Source: Theristus sp. LFF4_11
Taxonomy: Eukaryota; Nematoda; Chromadorea; Monhysterida; Xyalidae
Assembly: GCA_030248135.1 (NCBI GenBank)
Contig: JASANC010003433.1
Coordinates: forward strand, 186,001-250,000
Direction: 5' to 3'
DNA: 64,000 nt
Positions 33,393 through 45,536 of the stretch are shown here, one piece after another. Made by a program: the position numbers and the translations under genes. Below the pieces are notes generated by a model. That model was not told the DNA's origin. It did not search any database and was given only the letters and a program-made list of their open reading frames with translations. Numbering within the stretch: the first letter of the stretch is position 1; each line of letters begins with the position of its first letter.

Positions 33393-35404
33393 TCTATAAT
33401 ACTAAGATAGTTACTGTGTGATTAAGTAAGTCTGTTCACATTTTCGTTCCAAAGCATTTTTTTCAGTTTGAGCCTATTTTGCTATTTAAGTCATCATCTG
33501 CTAAAAACTTTACTCCATTTTCTAATGACGATGTTCTTACTCCATTTTCTAATGACAAGGCAATGTTCAAATCGTCATTCTACATGACTTCGTCATCATG
33601 ATGCCTTTTGCTCATTAGCAACAACTTACATACAATGGACAAATAGCAATTTTGGTGCTCAAAATTTTATAATCGACTGCAAAAATAAAAATAATAATAA
33701 AGAAATAAAAACCGTCTCGATCTGGAACGCTGAAGTGCAACAACGACAAGCGAGACAATCGTAAGAATTGCAAGAACTCGATTGTAAACTGAAATGAGTC
33801 GCTTATGTCAGGGTAAACGGGTTGAAATAAGCTAAATAGCAAAACAAAAGCGACCGTTTCACAATGGGTACTCAGAAAAGTGTTGCTTTTTGTTACTAAC
33901 ACTCAATCAAAAAGGCCTGGCTTAGATTAATGCAAGCGCGGAAAAGAAGTAAGCATACCAAACAAAATCGGGTGTTTTGGTACGGGTATTAAGTAAAGTG
34001 TTGCTTTTTGTCCTTTCCATTCTACTAAGATAGTTACTGTGTGATTAAGTAAGTCTGTTCACACATTTTCGTTCCAAAGCATTTTTTCAGTTTGAGCCTA
34101 TTTTGCTATTTAAGTCATCATCTGCTAAAAACTTTACTCCATTTTCTAATGACGATGTTCTTACTCCATTTCTAATGACAAGGCAATGTTCAAATCGTCA
34201 TTCTACATGACTTCGTCATCATGATGCCTTTTGCTCATTAGCAACAACTTACATACAATGGACAAATAGCAATTTTGGTGCTCAAAATTTTATAATCGAC
34301 TGCAAAAATAAAAATAATAATAAAGAAATAAAAACCGTCTCGATCTGGAACGCTGAAGTGCAACAACGACAAGCGAGACAATCGTAAGAATTGCAAGAAT
34401 TCGATTGTAAACTGAAATGAGTCGCTTATGTCAGGGTAAACGGGTTGAAATAAGCTAAATAGCAAAATGGGTACAATGGGTACTCAGAAAAGTGTTGCTT
34501 TTTGTTACTAACACTCAATCAAAAAGGCCTGGCTTAGATTAATGCAAGCGCGGAAAAGAAGTAAGCATACCAAACAAAATCGGGTGTTTTGGTACGGGTA
34601 TTAAGTAAAGTGTTGCTTTTTGTCCTTTCCATTCTATCAAAAAGCTTTGGCTTAGGTTAGGGTAGGCGGGCAAAAGGAGTGAACATACCAACCAAAAGCA
34701 GCCGTTTCGCAACGGGTCTTCAAAAAAAAGTTTTGCATTTGTCGTCATTTAAACAATAAAAGGCTTGGCTTAGGTTAGAGTAAGCGGGAAAAAAGTTTCA
34801 AAACAAAAGCTGGCATTTTGCAACAGTTATTCAGAAGTGTAGTCTTTTTTATCTTTTACACATACTAAAAGGGTTGGCTCAGATAAGGGTTTTGCAATGT
34901 GTATTCAGAAAAAAGTGTTTTTTCGTCATTTACACTCCATCGACAAGAAATTCCAGTTCCACAAGGAATAGATTGCAGCATCAACAAAGATGTGGCCACG
35001 ATCGATGGCGAAGCAGTGGAACGGTCCACATATAATCGATCAATTTTTAACGGGAATGACAGCGACATTGAAAAAGCTAATAAATGACAATTAATTTTGA
35101 TTCTTTAAAAGGGAACGTCAGTTGTTTGTTGCTGACTAAAAAAGGTTGTTTTTCATATTGTTGACAAAAAAGCGCGTCTTAAAACTAAAAATACTGTGAT
35201 TTTCAAAAAGGTAGGAGCATCGAGTGCTTCAAGAATAAACAATCATTTCTATGGTTAATCAACAGCAATCGGTTAAAGCAGCTCAAAATGAAAATGCAAT
35301 GCATGTTTAGTCCGGGTCGTGGGTGAGGTCAAAAGGCTAAACTCAATTCAAAAATAACAGTTGTATTCAACTGCTAACCGTGCCGTAGGCACGGGTCAAT
35401 TGGC
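33393..35404 (+). mobile_element. Helitron-like element H2
   Basis: Starts TCTATAATACTAAGATAGTT exactly where H1 ends with CTAG, the expected TC 5' end. The 3' hairpin CCGTGCCGTAGGCACGG (35379-35395) is followed by TCAATTGGCTA at the next junction. A second 5'-like end at 34022 reflects an internal 621-bp direct duplication. Confidence 0.65.
33400..34640 (+). repeat. 621-bp direct tandem duplication in H2
   Basis: TACTAAGATAGTTACTGTG at 33402 and 34023 begins two nearly identical segments; the second has a short deletion near 34465. The identity suggests a recent duplication or recombination between Helitron ends. Confidence 0.8.
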
Positions 35405-37058
35405 TATTACTACTAAATTTACAATTTGTCTGTCTGTCCGTCACACTTTTGAATTGGCGCCCATTTTTTGCTATTTTTGCCATTTAAGAAAGCTTCATCT
35501 CAATCTCAATCTTTATCTATTTTTGATATCACTTGAAATTGTTTACACAAAGCGCCGCTCTTCATAGCTGAAAGTCATCATGATACTACTCTTTTCAAAT
35601 TGATACTCCACGGTTATGAGCGATAATTTCAACGTAACGTACGATGGGCAAACGGCAATTGTTGCTGTTCATGTCTTTCAAAAAAGTTAGTTTTTAGTTG
35701 GGTCGCTATGGTATCTATATTTACCATTCATTTCCATTTTGCAAAAGGCTTGGGTTATGTTAGAGTAAACGGGTAAAAAGAACAATTACTGTAAAACGAG
35801 ACTTAAAAACGTCACTTTTTTGTTTCTGCTATTCATTTTCACTTTACAAGAAAGGCTTGGCTTATGTTAGGGTAAGCGGGTAAAAGAAGCATTAGCTTTT
35901 TGAAACGTGTAATCAAAAAAACGTTGTTTTTTATATTTTTATTTTTACTTCACTTACAAAACGGTTTGACTTAGGTTAGGGTGAACAAGCAAAAATAGCA
36001 AAATTATAAACTTCGCATTTTCACTCTGCAAAAACGGCTTGGCTTATGTTAGGGTAAGCGGGTAAAAGAAGCATTCGCTTTTTAAAACGGGTAATTAAAA
36101 AACGTTAATTTTTATATTTTTTATTCGGACATACTTCACTTACAAAAAGGCTTGACTTAGGTTAGGATGAACAGGTAAAAATAGCAAAATCATAAACTTA
36201 GCATTTTCACTTTACAAAAAAGGCTTGGCTTAGGTAAACGGGTAAAATCGATCTTACTTCACTTACAAAAAGGCTTGACTTAGGTTAGGGTGAACGGGTA
36301 AAAATAGCAAAATCATAAACTTCGCAGTTTTTACAAAAAAGGCTTCGCTTATGTCAGGGTAAACGGGTAAAAGAAACTTTAGCTTTTTAAAACGGGTAAT
36401 TGAAAAAACGTTAATTTTTATACTTTTTATTCGATCTTACTTCACTTACAAAAAGGCTTGACTTAGGTTGGGGTGAACGGGTAAAAATAGCAAAATCATA
36501 AACTTCGCATTTTCACTTTACAAAAAAGGCTTCGCTTATGTTAGGATAAACGGGTAATTGAAACATTAGCTTTTTAAAATGGGTAATTGAAAAAACGTAC
36601 ATTTTTATACTTTTTATTCAGCTTTACTTTACTAACAAAAAGGCTTGACTTAGGTTAGGGTGAAAGGGTAAAAATAGCAAAATCATAAACTTCGAATTTT
36701 CACTTTACAGAAAAGGCTTCGCTTATGTTACGGTAAACGGGTAAAAGAAGCATTAGCATTTTAAACCGAGTAATTGAAAAAACGTTAATTTTTACATTTT
36801 TTTATTCAATTTTACTTTACCTACAAAAAGGCTTGCCTTAGGTTACGGTGAACGGGTAAAAATAGCAAAATCATAAACTTCGAATTTTTTATTTATTTAA
36901 ATACATTAAAAAATATTGTAATGTAGGCGGCTTCACGGCAGCACAAGGTAAATTTTCGTCAGATTGGTTATTCTGTAAACGTTACTGTTTTTTCTTTTAA
37001 ATTCAATGCCACTTCACCAAAAAGCTTGGCATTGATTAAGCTCGGGTCCATTGGCTAG
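35405..37058 (+). mobile_element. Helitron-like element H3 (decayed 3' hairpin)
   Basis: The 5' side reads CTATTACTACTAAATTTAC with GTCTGTCTGTCC, typical in form for a Helitron start. It ends CTCGGGTCCATTGGCTAG at 37058, but the stem-loop before it is degraded. The interior is a series of units with AAAAAGGCTTGACTTAGG and AATAGCAAAATCATAAACTT at roughly 150-180-bp spacing. Confidence 0.5.
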
Positions 37059-39993
37059 TCTATCTATCTATCTATAATACTAAGATAGTAACTGTGTATG
37101 TAAGTCAGGTCAGGTCAGGTCCGTTCCGCAACGTTGATTGGCTATTAAAATTCACAAGTTTGAGCCAATTTTGCTATTTAAGTCATCATCAGCTGAATAC
37201 TCATACTCCATTTTCTAATGACAATGCAAAGTTTAAGTCGTCATTCCGCATGGCTTTAGTCATCATGATGCCTTGATCACCATGATGATCATTTGCTCTA
37301 GAGCGACAACCAACAAGCGAGACAATCGTAAGAATTGCAAGGACTCCATTGTAGACGATGGAGTGTTTTTCACAAAAAAACGAGTTTTTTGTTGCACTCT
37401 ATCAAAAAGAACTGGCTTAGGTTAGGGTAAGCGGGGAAAAGAAGTAAACATTCGAAACAAAAGCGGGAGCTTTGCTACGGCTACTCAGTAAAATGTAGAA
37501 AATCGTTGCTTTTTTCATTTGTTTTTTTATCACAGAAAATGCGTCAGTTACGATAGAAAAGCTACATAGGAAGACAAAAACGACCGTTTTACACAATGGG
37601 CACTCAGACACGTGTTGCTTTTTGTTGCACTCGATCAAAAAGAACTGGCTTAGGTTAGGGTAAGCGGGGAAAAGAAGTAAACATTCAAAACAAAAGCAGG
37701 AGCTTTGCTACGGGTATTCAGTAAAATGTAGAACATCGTTGCTTTTTCCATCATTTTTTTATCATAGAAAATGCGTCACTTCGGATAGAAAAGCTACATA
37801 ACAAAACAAATGCGACCGTTTTAGACAATGGATACTCAGAAACGTGTTGCTTTTTATTGCACTCGATCAAAAAGAACTGGCTTAGGTTAGGGTAAGCGGG
37901 GAAAAGAAGTAAACATTCAAAGCAAAAGCGGGAGCTTTGCTACGCTACGGATATTCAGTAAAATGTTGCTGTTTTGTCGTTTCCATTCTATCAAAAATCC
38001 TTGACTAAGGTTAGGGTAAAAAGTAAGAGAAGTAAACATACCACACAAAAATGGCCATTTTGCAGCGAATATTCAGAAAAGTTTTGCATTTTTCTGTCAT
38101 TTAAACTTTAAAAGGCTTGGCTTAGGTGAGCTTTGCTACGGGCATCCAGTAAAATGTTGCTGTTTTGTCATTTCCATTCTATCAAAAATCCTTGACTAAG
38201 GTTAGGGTTAAAGGTAAGAGTAGTAAACATACCACACAAAAGTGGCCGTTTTGCAGCGAATATTCAGAAAAGTGTTGCATTTTTTGTCATTTAAACTTTA
38301 AAAGGCTTGGCTTAGGCCGCTACGTTGATTGGCTATTAAAATTTACAATTTTGAGCCAATTTTGCTATTTAAGTCATCATCAGCTGAATACTCATACTCC
38401 ATTTTCTAATGACAATGCAAAGTTTAAGTCGTCATTCCGCATGGCTTTAGTCATCATGATGCCTTGATCACCATGATGATCATTTGCTCTAGAGCGACAA
38501 CCAACAAGCGAGACAATCGTAAGAATTGCAAGGACTCCATTGTAGACGATGGAGTGTTTTTCACAAAAAAACGAGTTTTTTGTTGCACTCTATCAAAAAG
38601 AACTGGCTTAGGTTAGGGTAAGCGGGGAAAAGAAGTAAACATTCGAAACAAAAGCGGGAGCTTTGCTACGGCTACTCAGTAAAATGTAGAAAATCGTTGC
38701 TTTTTTCATTTGTTTTTTTATCACAGAAAATGCGTCAGTTACGATAGAAAAGCTACATAGGAAGACAAAAACGACCGTTTTACACAATGGGCACTCAGAC
38801 ACGTGTTGCTTTTTGTTGCACTCGATCAAAAAGAACTGGCTTAGGTTAGGGTAAGCGGGGAAAAGAAGTAAACATTCAAAACAAAAGCAGGAGCTTTGCT
38901 ACGGGTATTCAGTAAAATGTAGAACATCGTTGCTTTTTCCATCATTTTTTTATCATAGAAAATGCGTCACTTCGGATAGAAAAGCTACATAACAAAACAA
39001 ATGCGACCGTTTTAGACAATGGATACTCAGAAACGTGTTGCTTTTTATTGCACTCGATCAAAAAGAACTGGCTTAGGTTAGGGTAAGCGGGGAAAAGAAG
39101 TAAACATTCAAAGCAAAAGCGGGAGCTTTGCTACGCTACGGATATTCAGTAAAATGTTGCTGTTTTGTCGTTTCCATTCTATCAAAAATCCTTGGCTAAG
39201 GTTGGGGTAAAAAGTAAGAGAAGTAAACATACCACACAAAAGTGGCCGTTTTGCAGCGAATATTCAGAAAAGTTTTGCATTTTTTTGTCATTTAAACTTT
39301 AAAAGGCTTGGCTTAAGTGAGCTTTGCTACGGGCATCCAGTAAAATGTTGCTGTTTTGTCATTTCCATTCTATCAAAAATCCTTGACTAAGGTTAGGGTT
39401 AAAGGTAAGAGTAGTAAACATACCACACAAAAGTGGCCGTTTTGCAGCGAATATTCAGAAAAGTGTTGCATTTTTTGTCATTTAAACTTTAAAAGGCTTG
39501 GCTTAGGTTAGAGTAAGCGGGAAAAGAAGCAACTTATCAAGACGAAAGTTGGCGTTTTGCAACAATTGTTCAGAAGTGTTGCCTTTTGACATTTACACTC
39601 TAAAAGGCCTGGCTTAGGTTAGGGTAAGCGGGAAAAAACCATTACCAAGTCAAAAGCGGGCGCTTTCCAATGGGTATTTAGAAAAGTATTGCCTATTCAG
39701 AAATGACAGCTGACTGAAGCAGATTACTTTTCTTAAAGCCGTATCTTAAACTGAAACAAAAACTTAAACCGGTATCAGTTAATTGTTGCTAATCAAACGA
39801 CATTTTTTGAACAGGAATGGCGATTGAACGATATTTGACGATATTGAAAAGCTAACCAAACAAGATTTATTTCTGAAACTTTGAGCGGGAACGGCTGTTA
39901 ATTGTTGCTGATCAAAGGAGATTTTTTTTGATATTTTAAGTGATCAGCTAATTTCTCAGCTAACCGTGCCGTAGGCACGGGTCAATTGGCTAG
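37059..39993 (+). mobile_element. Helitron-like element H4
   Basis: Starts TCTATCTATCTATCTATAAT directly after the CTAG of H3. Ends with the hairpin CCGTGCCGTAGGCACGG (39965-39981), TCAATTGG and CTAG (39990-39993). It contains a 1.19-kb tandem duplication. Non-autonomous by appearance. Confidence 0.65.
37127..39506 (+). repeat. 1,190-bp near-identical tandem duplication
   Basis: Copy 1 at 37127-38316 and copy 2 at 38317-39506 share an offset of 1190-1191 bp, with only scattered differences (for example TTGACTAAGG versus TTGGCTAAGG). The second copy then continues into the normal Helitron sequence. Confidence 0.88.
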
Positions 39994-40156
39994 TGAAAGA
40001 TAATAATAGTAGGCAATTATTAGTGATTATTAGGACAATTCCTGTGTTTAATTGGGGTTCTGTGCCTATATAACCATGCTAATCCAGTATTCTGGGTCTC
40101 TCGATAAACGACTGAACGAGGACCACAAGAGCTAATAGTAGGCAATTGTTAGCTTT

Positions 40157-40299
40157 AGGAATTCCGGGCCTTATAAACGGGGTGGGATTTTGACCAAGTC
40201 AAAAATTTGATTTTTTTTGTTTCCCGCCGTCTGACACTCCGTCCACTTTTGGGTGGGGGTCTTATAAGTGGGAGGAACTTTATATGCAAGACTTTACGG
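40157..40299 (+). mobile_element. CTTATAAG-family MITE, copy c, half element
   Basis: Only the right half is present, from GGAATTCCGGGCCTTATAAA to the TIR GCAAGACTTTACGG. The left half is absent. The following sequence to 41380 holds nothing I can support. Confidence 0.8.
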
Positions 40300-41384
40300 T
40301 AGCTAACGTGACTTTTCCGAGTATTATTCATTTTGGCTATTGACGCAATAAAACTGAAAACTGTTTGCCTGGCATTCATAATTTTTCATGCAACTTCAAT
40401 TAATTTTGTCACATTTTATGTAATTTCAGTGTACGTCACTTATGTAATGTGTACGCATAGTTCGCGGTGCCTTGTTTCTTCAAGATCATTCCACTGTTCA
40501 AGTGCTCAATCAAGTTGAAGGAAAGTTTTTTGGTTCAAAAAATGTTTGTTTGTTTTGAAAGCTCCGTTATCACTAACCGAACAGACATGTTTTGCGCATA
40601 AAAATAGAAACAAAAATCTACCGACGTTCGTTCGCCGATGAAATCTGGTGCTAAGAGTAGGCTCACCACGAGTACGGTATCCAGCGATAGGGTCTCGACA
40701 CGATCATTTATTGCAGTCGTTGCTTTCGATTGTCAGGGATGCGTGAAACAAAACTTCGTTCTCATGTTTGGTCCTTCTATCCTCTGATAATAATAATGGC
40801 GCTAACGATCATGAAGCTTTGCAAATGAAATCGCGGTGAGACCTAATACGCTGCTAACCGTTTACTTTGTATGGTCGCAAAACGCTTTATTCGTCGGTGA
40901 AGAAACATTTGTTTCACGATAAGACACCATAATAAAATGCCTGAGATGACGCCTAAAATCCGAACAACAACAACAGCAACAATAATAACAAAATTTTATT
41001 TGTCTCAATATTGGTAAATAGCTTCCGTTTTCTAAAAAAGCAAAGTCAATCTTTTTGCTTTTCGTGCTTGTTCCCCGTTTGAACTTCAATACACCTAGGT
41101 AGTCGTCAGAAGTGCAGTAAAATGAAAATCAACCTGATGAAGGGAAACGAACACTTACGTGACGAAAAATTCTGTTGTGAAAAACGCGGTAAAATTCACT
41201 TAAAGTGTAGAGGTGTATTGACAATAAAAAGGTCATAACAAAAAGCTTACCAAAACGGCATGGCTTGTTCAAAAAATACCATTTTGGAATGCTTCTTGGT
41301 ATGCTGACTGCTGAAAATAAGAAATAAGCATACTTTTCATCTTGGTGAGCTTGTCGGTATGACTTTTTTCTCAGAGAATAAATA

Positions 41385-41416
41385 CCGTAAAGTCTTGCAT
41401 ATAAAGTCTCCTTATA
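41385..41416 (+). mobile_element. CTTATAAG-family MITE, split copy, left 32 bp
   Basis: CCGTAAAGTCTTGCATATAA through CTCCTTATA, then abruptly CCGTATTACC. The missing remainder is found at 45307-45536; 32 + 230 = 262 bp, the exact length of the intact copy at 28795. Confidence 0.85.
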
Positions 41417-42597
41417 CCGTATTACCTCTATTAAACGTGACTGCTCATGTTGCAAATTGAGCGGAGCGTACTGAACACGCCTTGACAATACAGGCAAAAT
41501 AATTTTAGACAAGGAGTTTTTTTCGCGAGGAAGGATTGAACGAATGGAATCTGCTCTGCTGCTGCGAACACGGTCGGAGTTCGCTTTCTTTCTTCGGGAT
41601 TGCGATCAACGTTGCGAAAAAACGAAAAAATCAATAAACGAAAAAGAATAATAACCTTCTATTTTGAGCTGTCGGTTTGGTTGTTTTTTTAGTTTTTTGA
41701 TTCTAAAACGAAAAAACGAACGAAACGGAAACGATAAAGTTGAATAACAACGATTCGAAATTGAAAAAAAAACAGTTTGGAACGGAACGACGAAACCAAT
41801 ACAGACAGCTTCACATTTTACGATCCAGTATTTCAAGAAGAAATTCGAACGGTTTGCAAAAACACAGTGCAACGACGACGACTGTGTCCACTGTCCACAG
41901 CCACACATACATGGTGGATCAAACAAAATAAGTTGTTAGCATAGCATTTGATTGGATTCTTTGCCATTCTTTGGCACTGTTTGGTTGAATGGAATGGAAA
42001 GGAAGTCAATTCAAAGCGACGAGCTCTGCATAAACTGCGCTGCAAAAAAGCAATGCATCCACGGGAATCCAGCATTCAGTGATCCAAACATGATTTGAAT
42101 GATGAGCGTCGGATTGAGCAGTGACTTTATGATTTTGGATCCTGCCAATTCGACGCTCGTCTTTTTAATCATAGAAAAATTCTTGCTGGAAATTCATGTT
42201 AATTGGCAATACTCTGCGACCGCGATTCCACAGTCAATAATTCTGATCTGATTCGGAATTGTGCTCAACTCAACCACTCAAAAGAACCTTACCAAACTTG
42301 GATCGACACTCAACAGTGGTTGTTCTATGGTGGCGCAGGTGAGCTGCGTTTGCTTTCAGCGGTTTTGGTTAACATGACGAAAAACGCTTGTTTTTTTGAC
42401 GTGCGTTTGCAATTTCAGCGTGTGAAACAAAACGTCATTTGACAAAACAAAACGTTTCTGGGGGTAAAAGACAACGGAGAATTTGAATTCAACCTTCATT
42501 TGTTGAAAAAAGTGAAGAAAACACAGAAAATGGGTAGTTTTTCTAGTTGATCGCGTCAATATGGAGGTTTTTGAATATGACAATGACCCCTCGTTTT

Positions 42598-42795
42598 GTC
42601 ACCCTCGTGGTAGCGCAGCGCGTTAGGTTATTGTCTGTGCGTTCGGGGAATCGAGCCCCGCCGAGGGGTGTATATTGTATCGGCAGCTAATGACACAGAA
42701 AACTCGACAGGCACCCAACTCGACGGCGTTCTGTACGCTTTTCTGGGTTCGCCCTGGCTAAAAACATCGCCCAAAATTCCCAACAACAACAACAG
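42598..42795 (+). mobile_element. tRNA-derived SINE, family A, copy 4
   Basis: The head CACCCTCGTGGTAGCGCAG and CGGGGAATCGAGCCCCG, with the 3' side CCGAGGG able to pair with CCCTCG, resembles an acceptor stem and T-arm. The body ends GGCTAAAAACATCG, then an (AAC)n tail at 42782-42795. Lies between exon-like blocks of the decayed gene. Confidence 0.85.
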
Positions 42796-42917
42796 TTTCA
42801 CATCAGCAAACAAGTTTGCAAGACCGCTTTAAAACAAAGAACAGCTGAAGAACTCAACGTCAAACATATATTTAATTGAAACAAACAAAATTTAAAAAAT
42901 AGCAACCAAAAAACCAA

Positions 42918-43035
42918 AGTCGTGACGATTTCGGGCGAATCGGCTGTGGAAAATAGCGCAATCGGTTCAGGAAAAAAATGGGAAGATGGAGTAGTTCGGA
43001 GCAATTCAATGCGCTGATCACGAATTTTGGGTTAA
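42918..43035 (-). repeat. Solitary fragment of the 149-bp satellite
   Basis: Contains CGTGACGATTTCGGGCGAAT and CAATGCGCTGATCACGAATT, matching one unit of the arrays at 15000 and 53170, in the orientation of the latter. It is single and diverged. Confidence 0.8.
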
Positions 43036-44858
43036 TTTTTGTTTGTGTGCAACGCTAGAATGCTGATAGTAACGATGCTAGTGTCTATTAGTTGTTTGAC
43101 TGTTCTCATAACACTTCGCAAAACCCGAAAATGTCAAACTTCCGTGCGTTTCAATCTCGGAGTGTATGGTTTTACTGTTCCGTAAGAAAATAGCTTTATC
43201 AAATAGAAGAGGGGACCTCTCAGCATCCGCTGTCCTGTTTTTGTGGGAACTTTGAAGTTAACCGTTCATATGAAATCAGTTCTGAACAAAACTACGGGGT
43301 GTCGTGCGTGGCGCAGTGCGTCAATAACGCTGACGACCAAGACGCTGGTGAACGTTTGCAGCAAATGTTGGTGCTGAAAGCAGCGGTGCTTGGTACAGAA
43401 CACAATGGTTGATTTTCACGAATGCTTTCAAAAGCAGTAAATCAATGGAATGTGCCTTCAAGACCATAAATGAAAAAAGCCAGTTTTCATAAATCTGTCG
43501 AAGTAGCTTGGGCCATGAAAGCGTTCAAACATTCACAAGTGCACATGAACCGAGTTTTATTGGTTTATTAGAACTTGTGAATTCGGTTGTCTGACTCTGA
43601 CTCTCAAGAGTTTTCGATGTTTTAAAAAAAATAAAAAAACTTCATTTATTATTTTGACGGCAGATGCTATGCGCGGCCAAACCAAGCGGTGTTCGGTTGT
43701 GCGTGCGCTCTTGATGATGACAAACATAAAGCCTTCAGAGAGCGATTGCCAGCGTTTCGCTGCAGAACGTTGCCGCAAACTGAAGTCAGGTGAAGCAAAA
43801 GAGGTGCTTTGCATTGCGTTTCATTGTGTTTCAGTTCTCTGTGCATTGGAATTCTATAATAACGCAATCTGTCACAATAACGCTGATTCCGTGTTTTGGA
43901 ACGGCGTGAACTCGTGCAACTTGACGACGCCGCCGAAACGAGCGACATCGTGGACGCTTTCTTCAACCTGAAATTGTCGGTTGTGGTGAGACGACGAGAG
44001 ATGGCATTGGCGAGATAGGTGCAGTGGCAGAAAAGCTCGCGCGAGGCACCAAACCACCTTCTTAGTGCTATGATATCCACAACAAAAAAAACAAACGCAA
44101 AAGTACCGTAAAGCGTTCGAAAAAAGTTTTATTTCCCATGCCAACCCAACCTCACCACTACGATTGATTGGATTGGACATTGGAGCAATTCCATTTCTGT
44201 GGATTCATGCAGTTTCATGTTTTGATTGAAAGAACAAGTGTCGAATTGGCAGGATCCAAAAACCCAGTGTCACTGCTCAATCCAACACTCATTATTCAAA
44301 TCATATTGCTGCAATGACAAATTCAATTTGATCAGTTGTTTAAATGCGAATGGAGTTCGCTCGACGTCTTTCTCTGAGGTGGTGTTATGCCAACGACGAC
44401 GGGTCGGATGGAGGAACGGAATCGTCAATACAGATCCACCAAATTGGTAGTGAATGGGCAGTGAGTTCACAAAGACCAAACAATACCCGACGTCGCTACA
44501 ATATCTGTTGACTGTCTTCAAACTGTTTTATTCCATTCTTCAACCATTGACTGACTGTTCGATTGCAAATTGCAATTGCAACCAATTTATTTCTGGTAAA
44601 AAAACAAAAGCTAAAAAATCTGACTCTGAATCTGAGTGAGCCTGTCGTCGTCATTTCGTTCCATTCAGCTCACGGTTTAGATAATAAATTTTTTGAATCG
44701 AGGTTCATATTTCGCTTTCAAACTCAAGAAACTAAACAAAAGTTCAAAACAAAAGGCCTCTTTCTGCTTCTTTCTGTCTTTTCCAGTTTGATTAGCATTT
44801 GTCTGCTTCCTTGGTGATAAATTACCGTTGGCAGACATTTTGATTTGCAACATGAATA

Positions 44859-45304
44859 CCAACCTCTATTAAACCCCCCCAAAATTAACCCCCCCCCCAA
44901 AAAAACCCCCACCCCCTCGACAAGTTTCCAAATAATCCCCCCCCCAAAATAATCCCCCATGGGGGATTATTGAAACCTGTTTGAAACACATACCCAGCGA
45001 ATTCAGTGGCTGGTTGCAGTGAAAATGATGAAATTGTGCTACCAAAGGCCCCAAATGGATGAGTTAATGGTAATTTCATTACAAAAGGCTGTTGTAAAAG
45101 GAAATTTCTATGTAGAGTAGAAGTTTCTGCGACTTCCTTCCTGCCATGGAAGGTATTTTTGCCATTTTGCCCACTCCTAAAAATGGTTTCCAAATAAACC
45201 CCCCCCCCCCAAAATAAAGCCCCCCCCCCCAAAAAAATAAACCCCCACCCCCAGAAGTCGCTGAAGAAATAAACCCCCATGGGGGTTTATTAGAGGTAAT
45301 ACGG
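44859..45304 (-). mobile_element. 446-bp C-rich TIR element P1
   Basis: Right end TTAGAGGTAATACGG; the left end (ACCAACCTCTATTAAACC) has lost about four bases of the TIR. The interior has long C-runs, CCCCCATGGGGG palindromes and a unique centre, GAATTCAGTGGCTGGTTGCA. An inverted partner is at 45631-46065. Confidence 0.8.
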
Positions 45305-45306
45305 TA

Positions 45307-45536
45307 TAAATTTGAAAACCAAAAATTTCTGAAAAAATTGGAATGTTGTGTGACGACCTTATAAGTGGGAGGAGGTCTTATAAAGCAAAGATTAAGAACT
45401 CCGGCCCTTATAAGCGGGTTGGGATTTCGACCAAGTCAAAATTTTGAATTTTTTTGGTTTCCCGCCGTGTGACACTCCGCCCACTTTTGGGTGGGGGTCT
45501 TATAAGTGGAGGAACCTTATATGCAAGACTTTACGG
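45307..45536 (+). mobile_element. CTTATAAG-family MITE, split copy, right 230 bp
   Basis: Continues from TAAATTTGAAAACC through TTTCCCGCCGTGTGACACTC to the terminal ATGCAAGACTTTACGG, followed by TA. This is the right part of the MITE whose first 32 bp are at 41385-41416. Confidence 0.88.

Larger units (their letters stand above)
41805..43985 (+). pseudogene. Multi-exon unknown gene with a frameshift
   Basis: Consecutive exon-like blocks join in phase: to 41913 (starting about 41805; Cys-rich, QCNDDDCVHCPQPHIH), 42234-42338 (EPYQTWIDTQQWLFYGGA), 43664-43789 (DAMRGQTKRCSVVRALLM, then a run of charged residues) and 43835-43985 (LCALEFYNNAICHNNADSV). All have AG/GT borders; the last acceptor is TTTCAG. 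In the last block the reading frame shifts near 43896 (TGTTTTGG): downstream the plausible frame is ERRELVQLDDAAETSDIVD in +1. A further open block at 44353-44449 may continue it. I do not recognise the family. It is either a pseudogene or a gene with a one-base sequence error. It lies inside the TIR-bounded 3.9-kb insertion. Confidence 0.4.
41417..45304 (+). mobile_element. 3,888-bp TIR-bounded insertion in a MITE
   Basis: Bounded by CCGTATTACCTCTATTAAA on the left and its complement (ending GGTAATACGG) on the right, with TA at 41415-16 and 45305-06. It splits a CTTATAAG-family MITE whose halves rejoin to 262 bp after removal of the insert and one TA. Inside are a decayed multi-exon gene, a SINE, a fragment of the 149-bp satellite and a 446-bp element of the same TIR family at the right end. 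Either a large element that captured flanking DNA or a composite built by secondary insertions. Confidence 0.65.

Noticed and set aside
31690..36900. Interstitial telomere
   Set aside because: TTAGG-like words are single within longer units and never form a tandem telomeric run.
31684..38829. Repeated 70-95-residue open frames in the Helitron region
   Set aside because: They follow the repeat units, vary in length with indels and look like translated repeat DNA.
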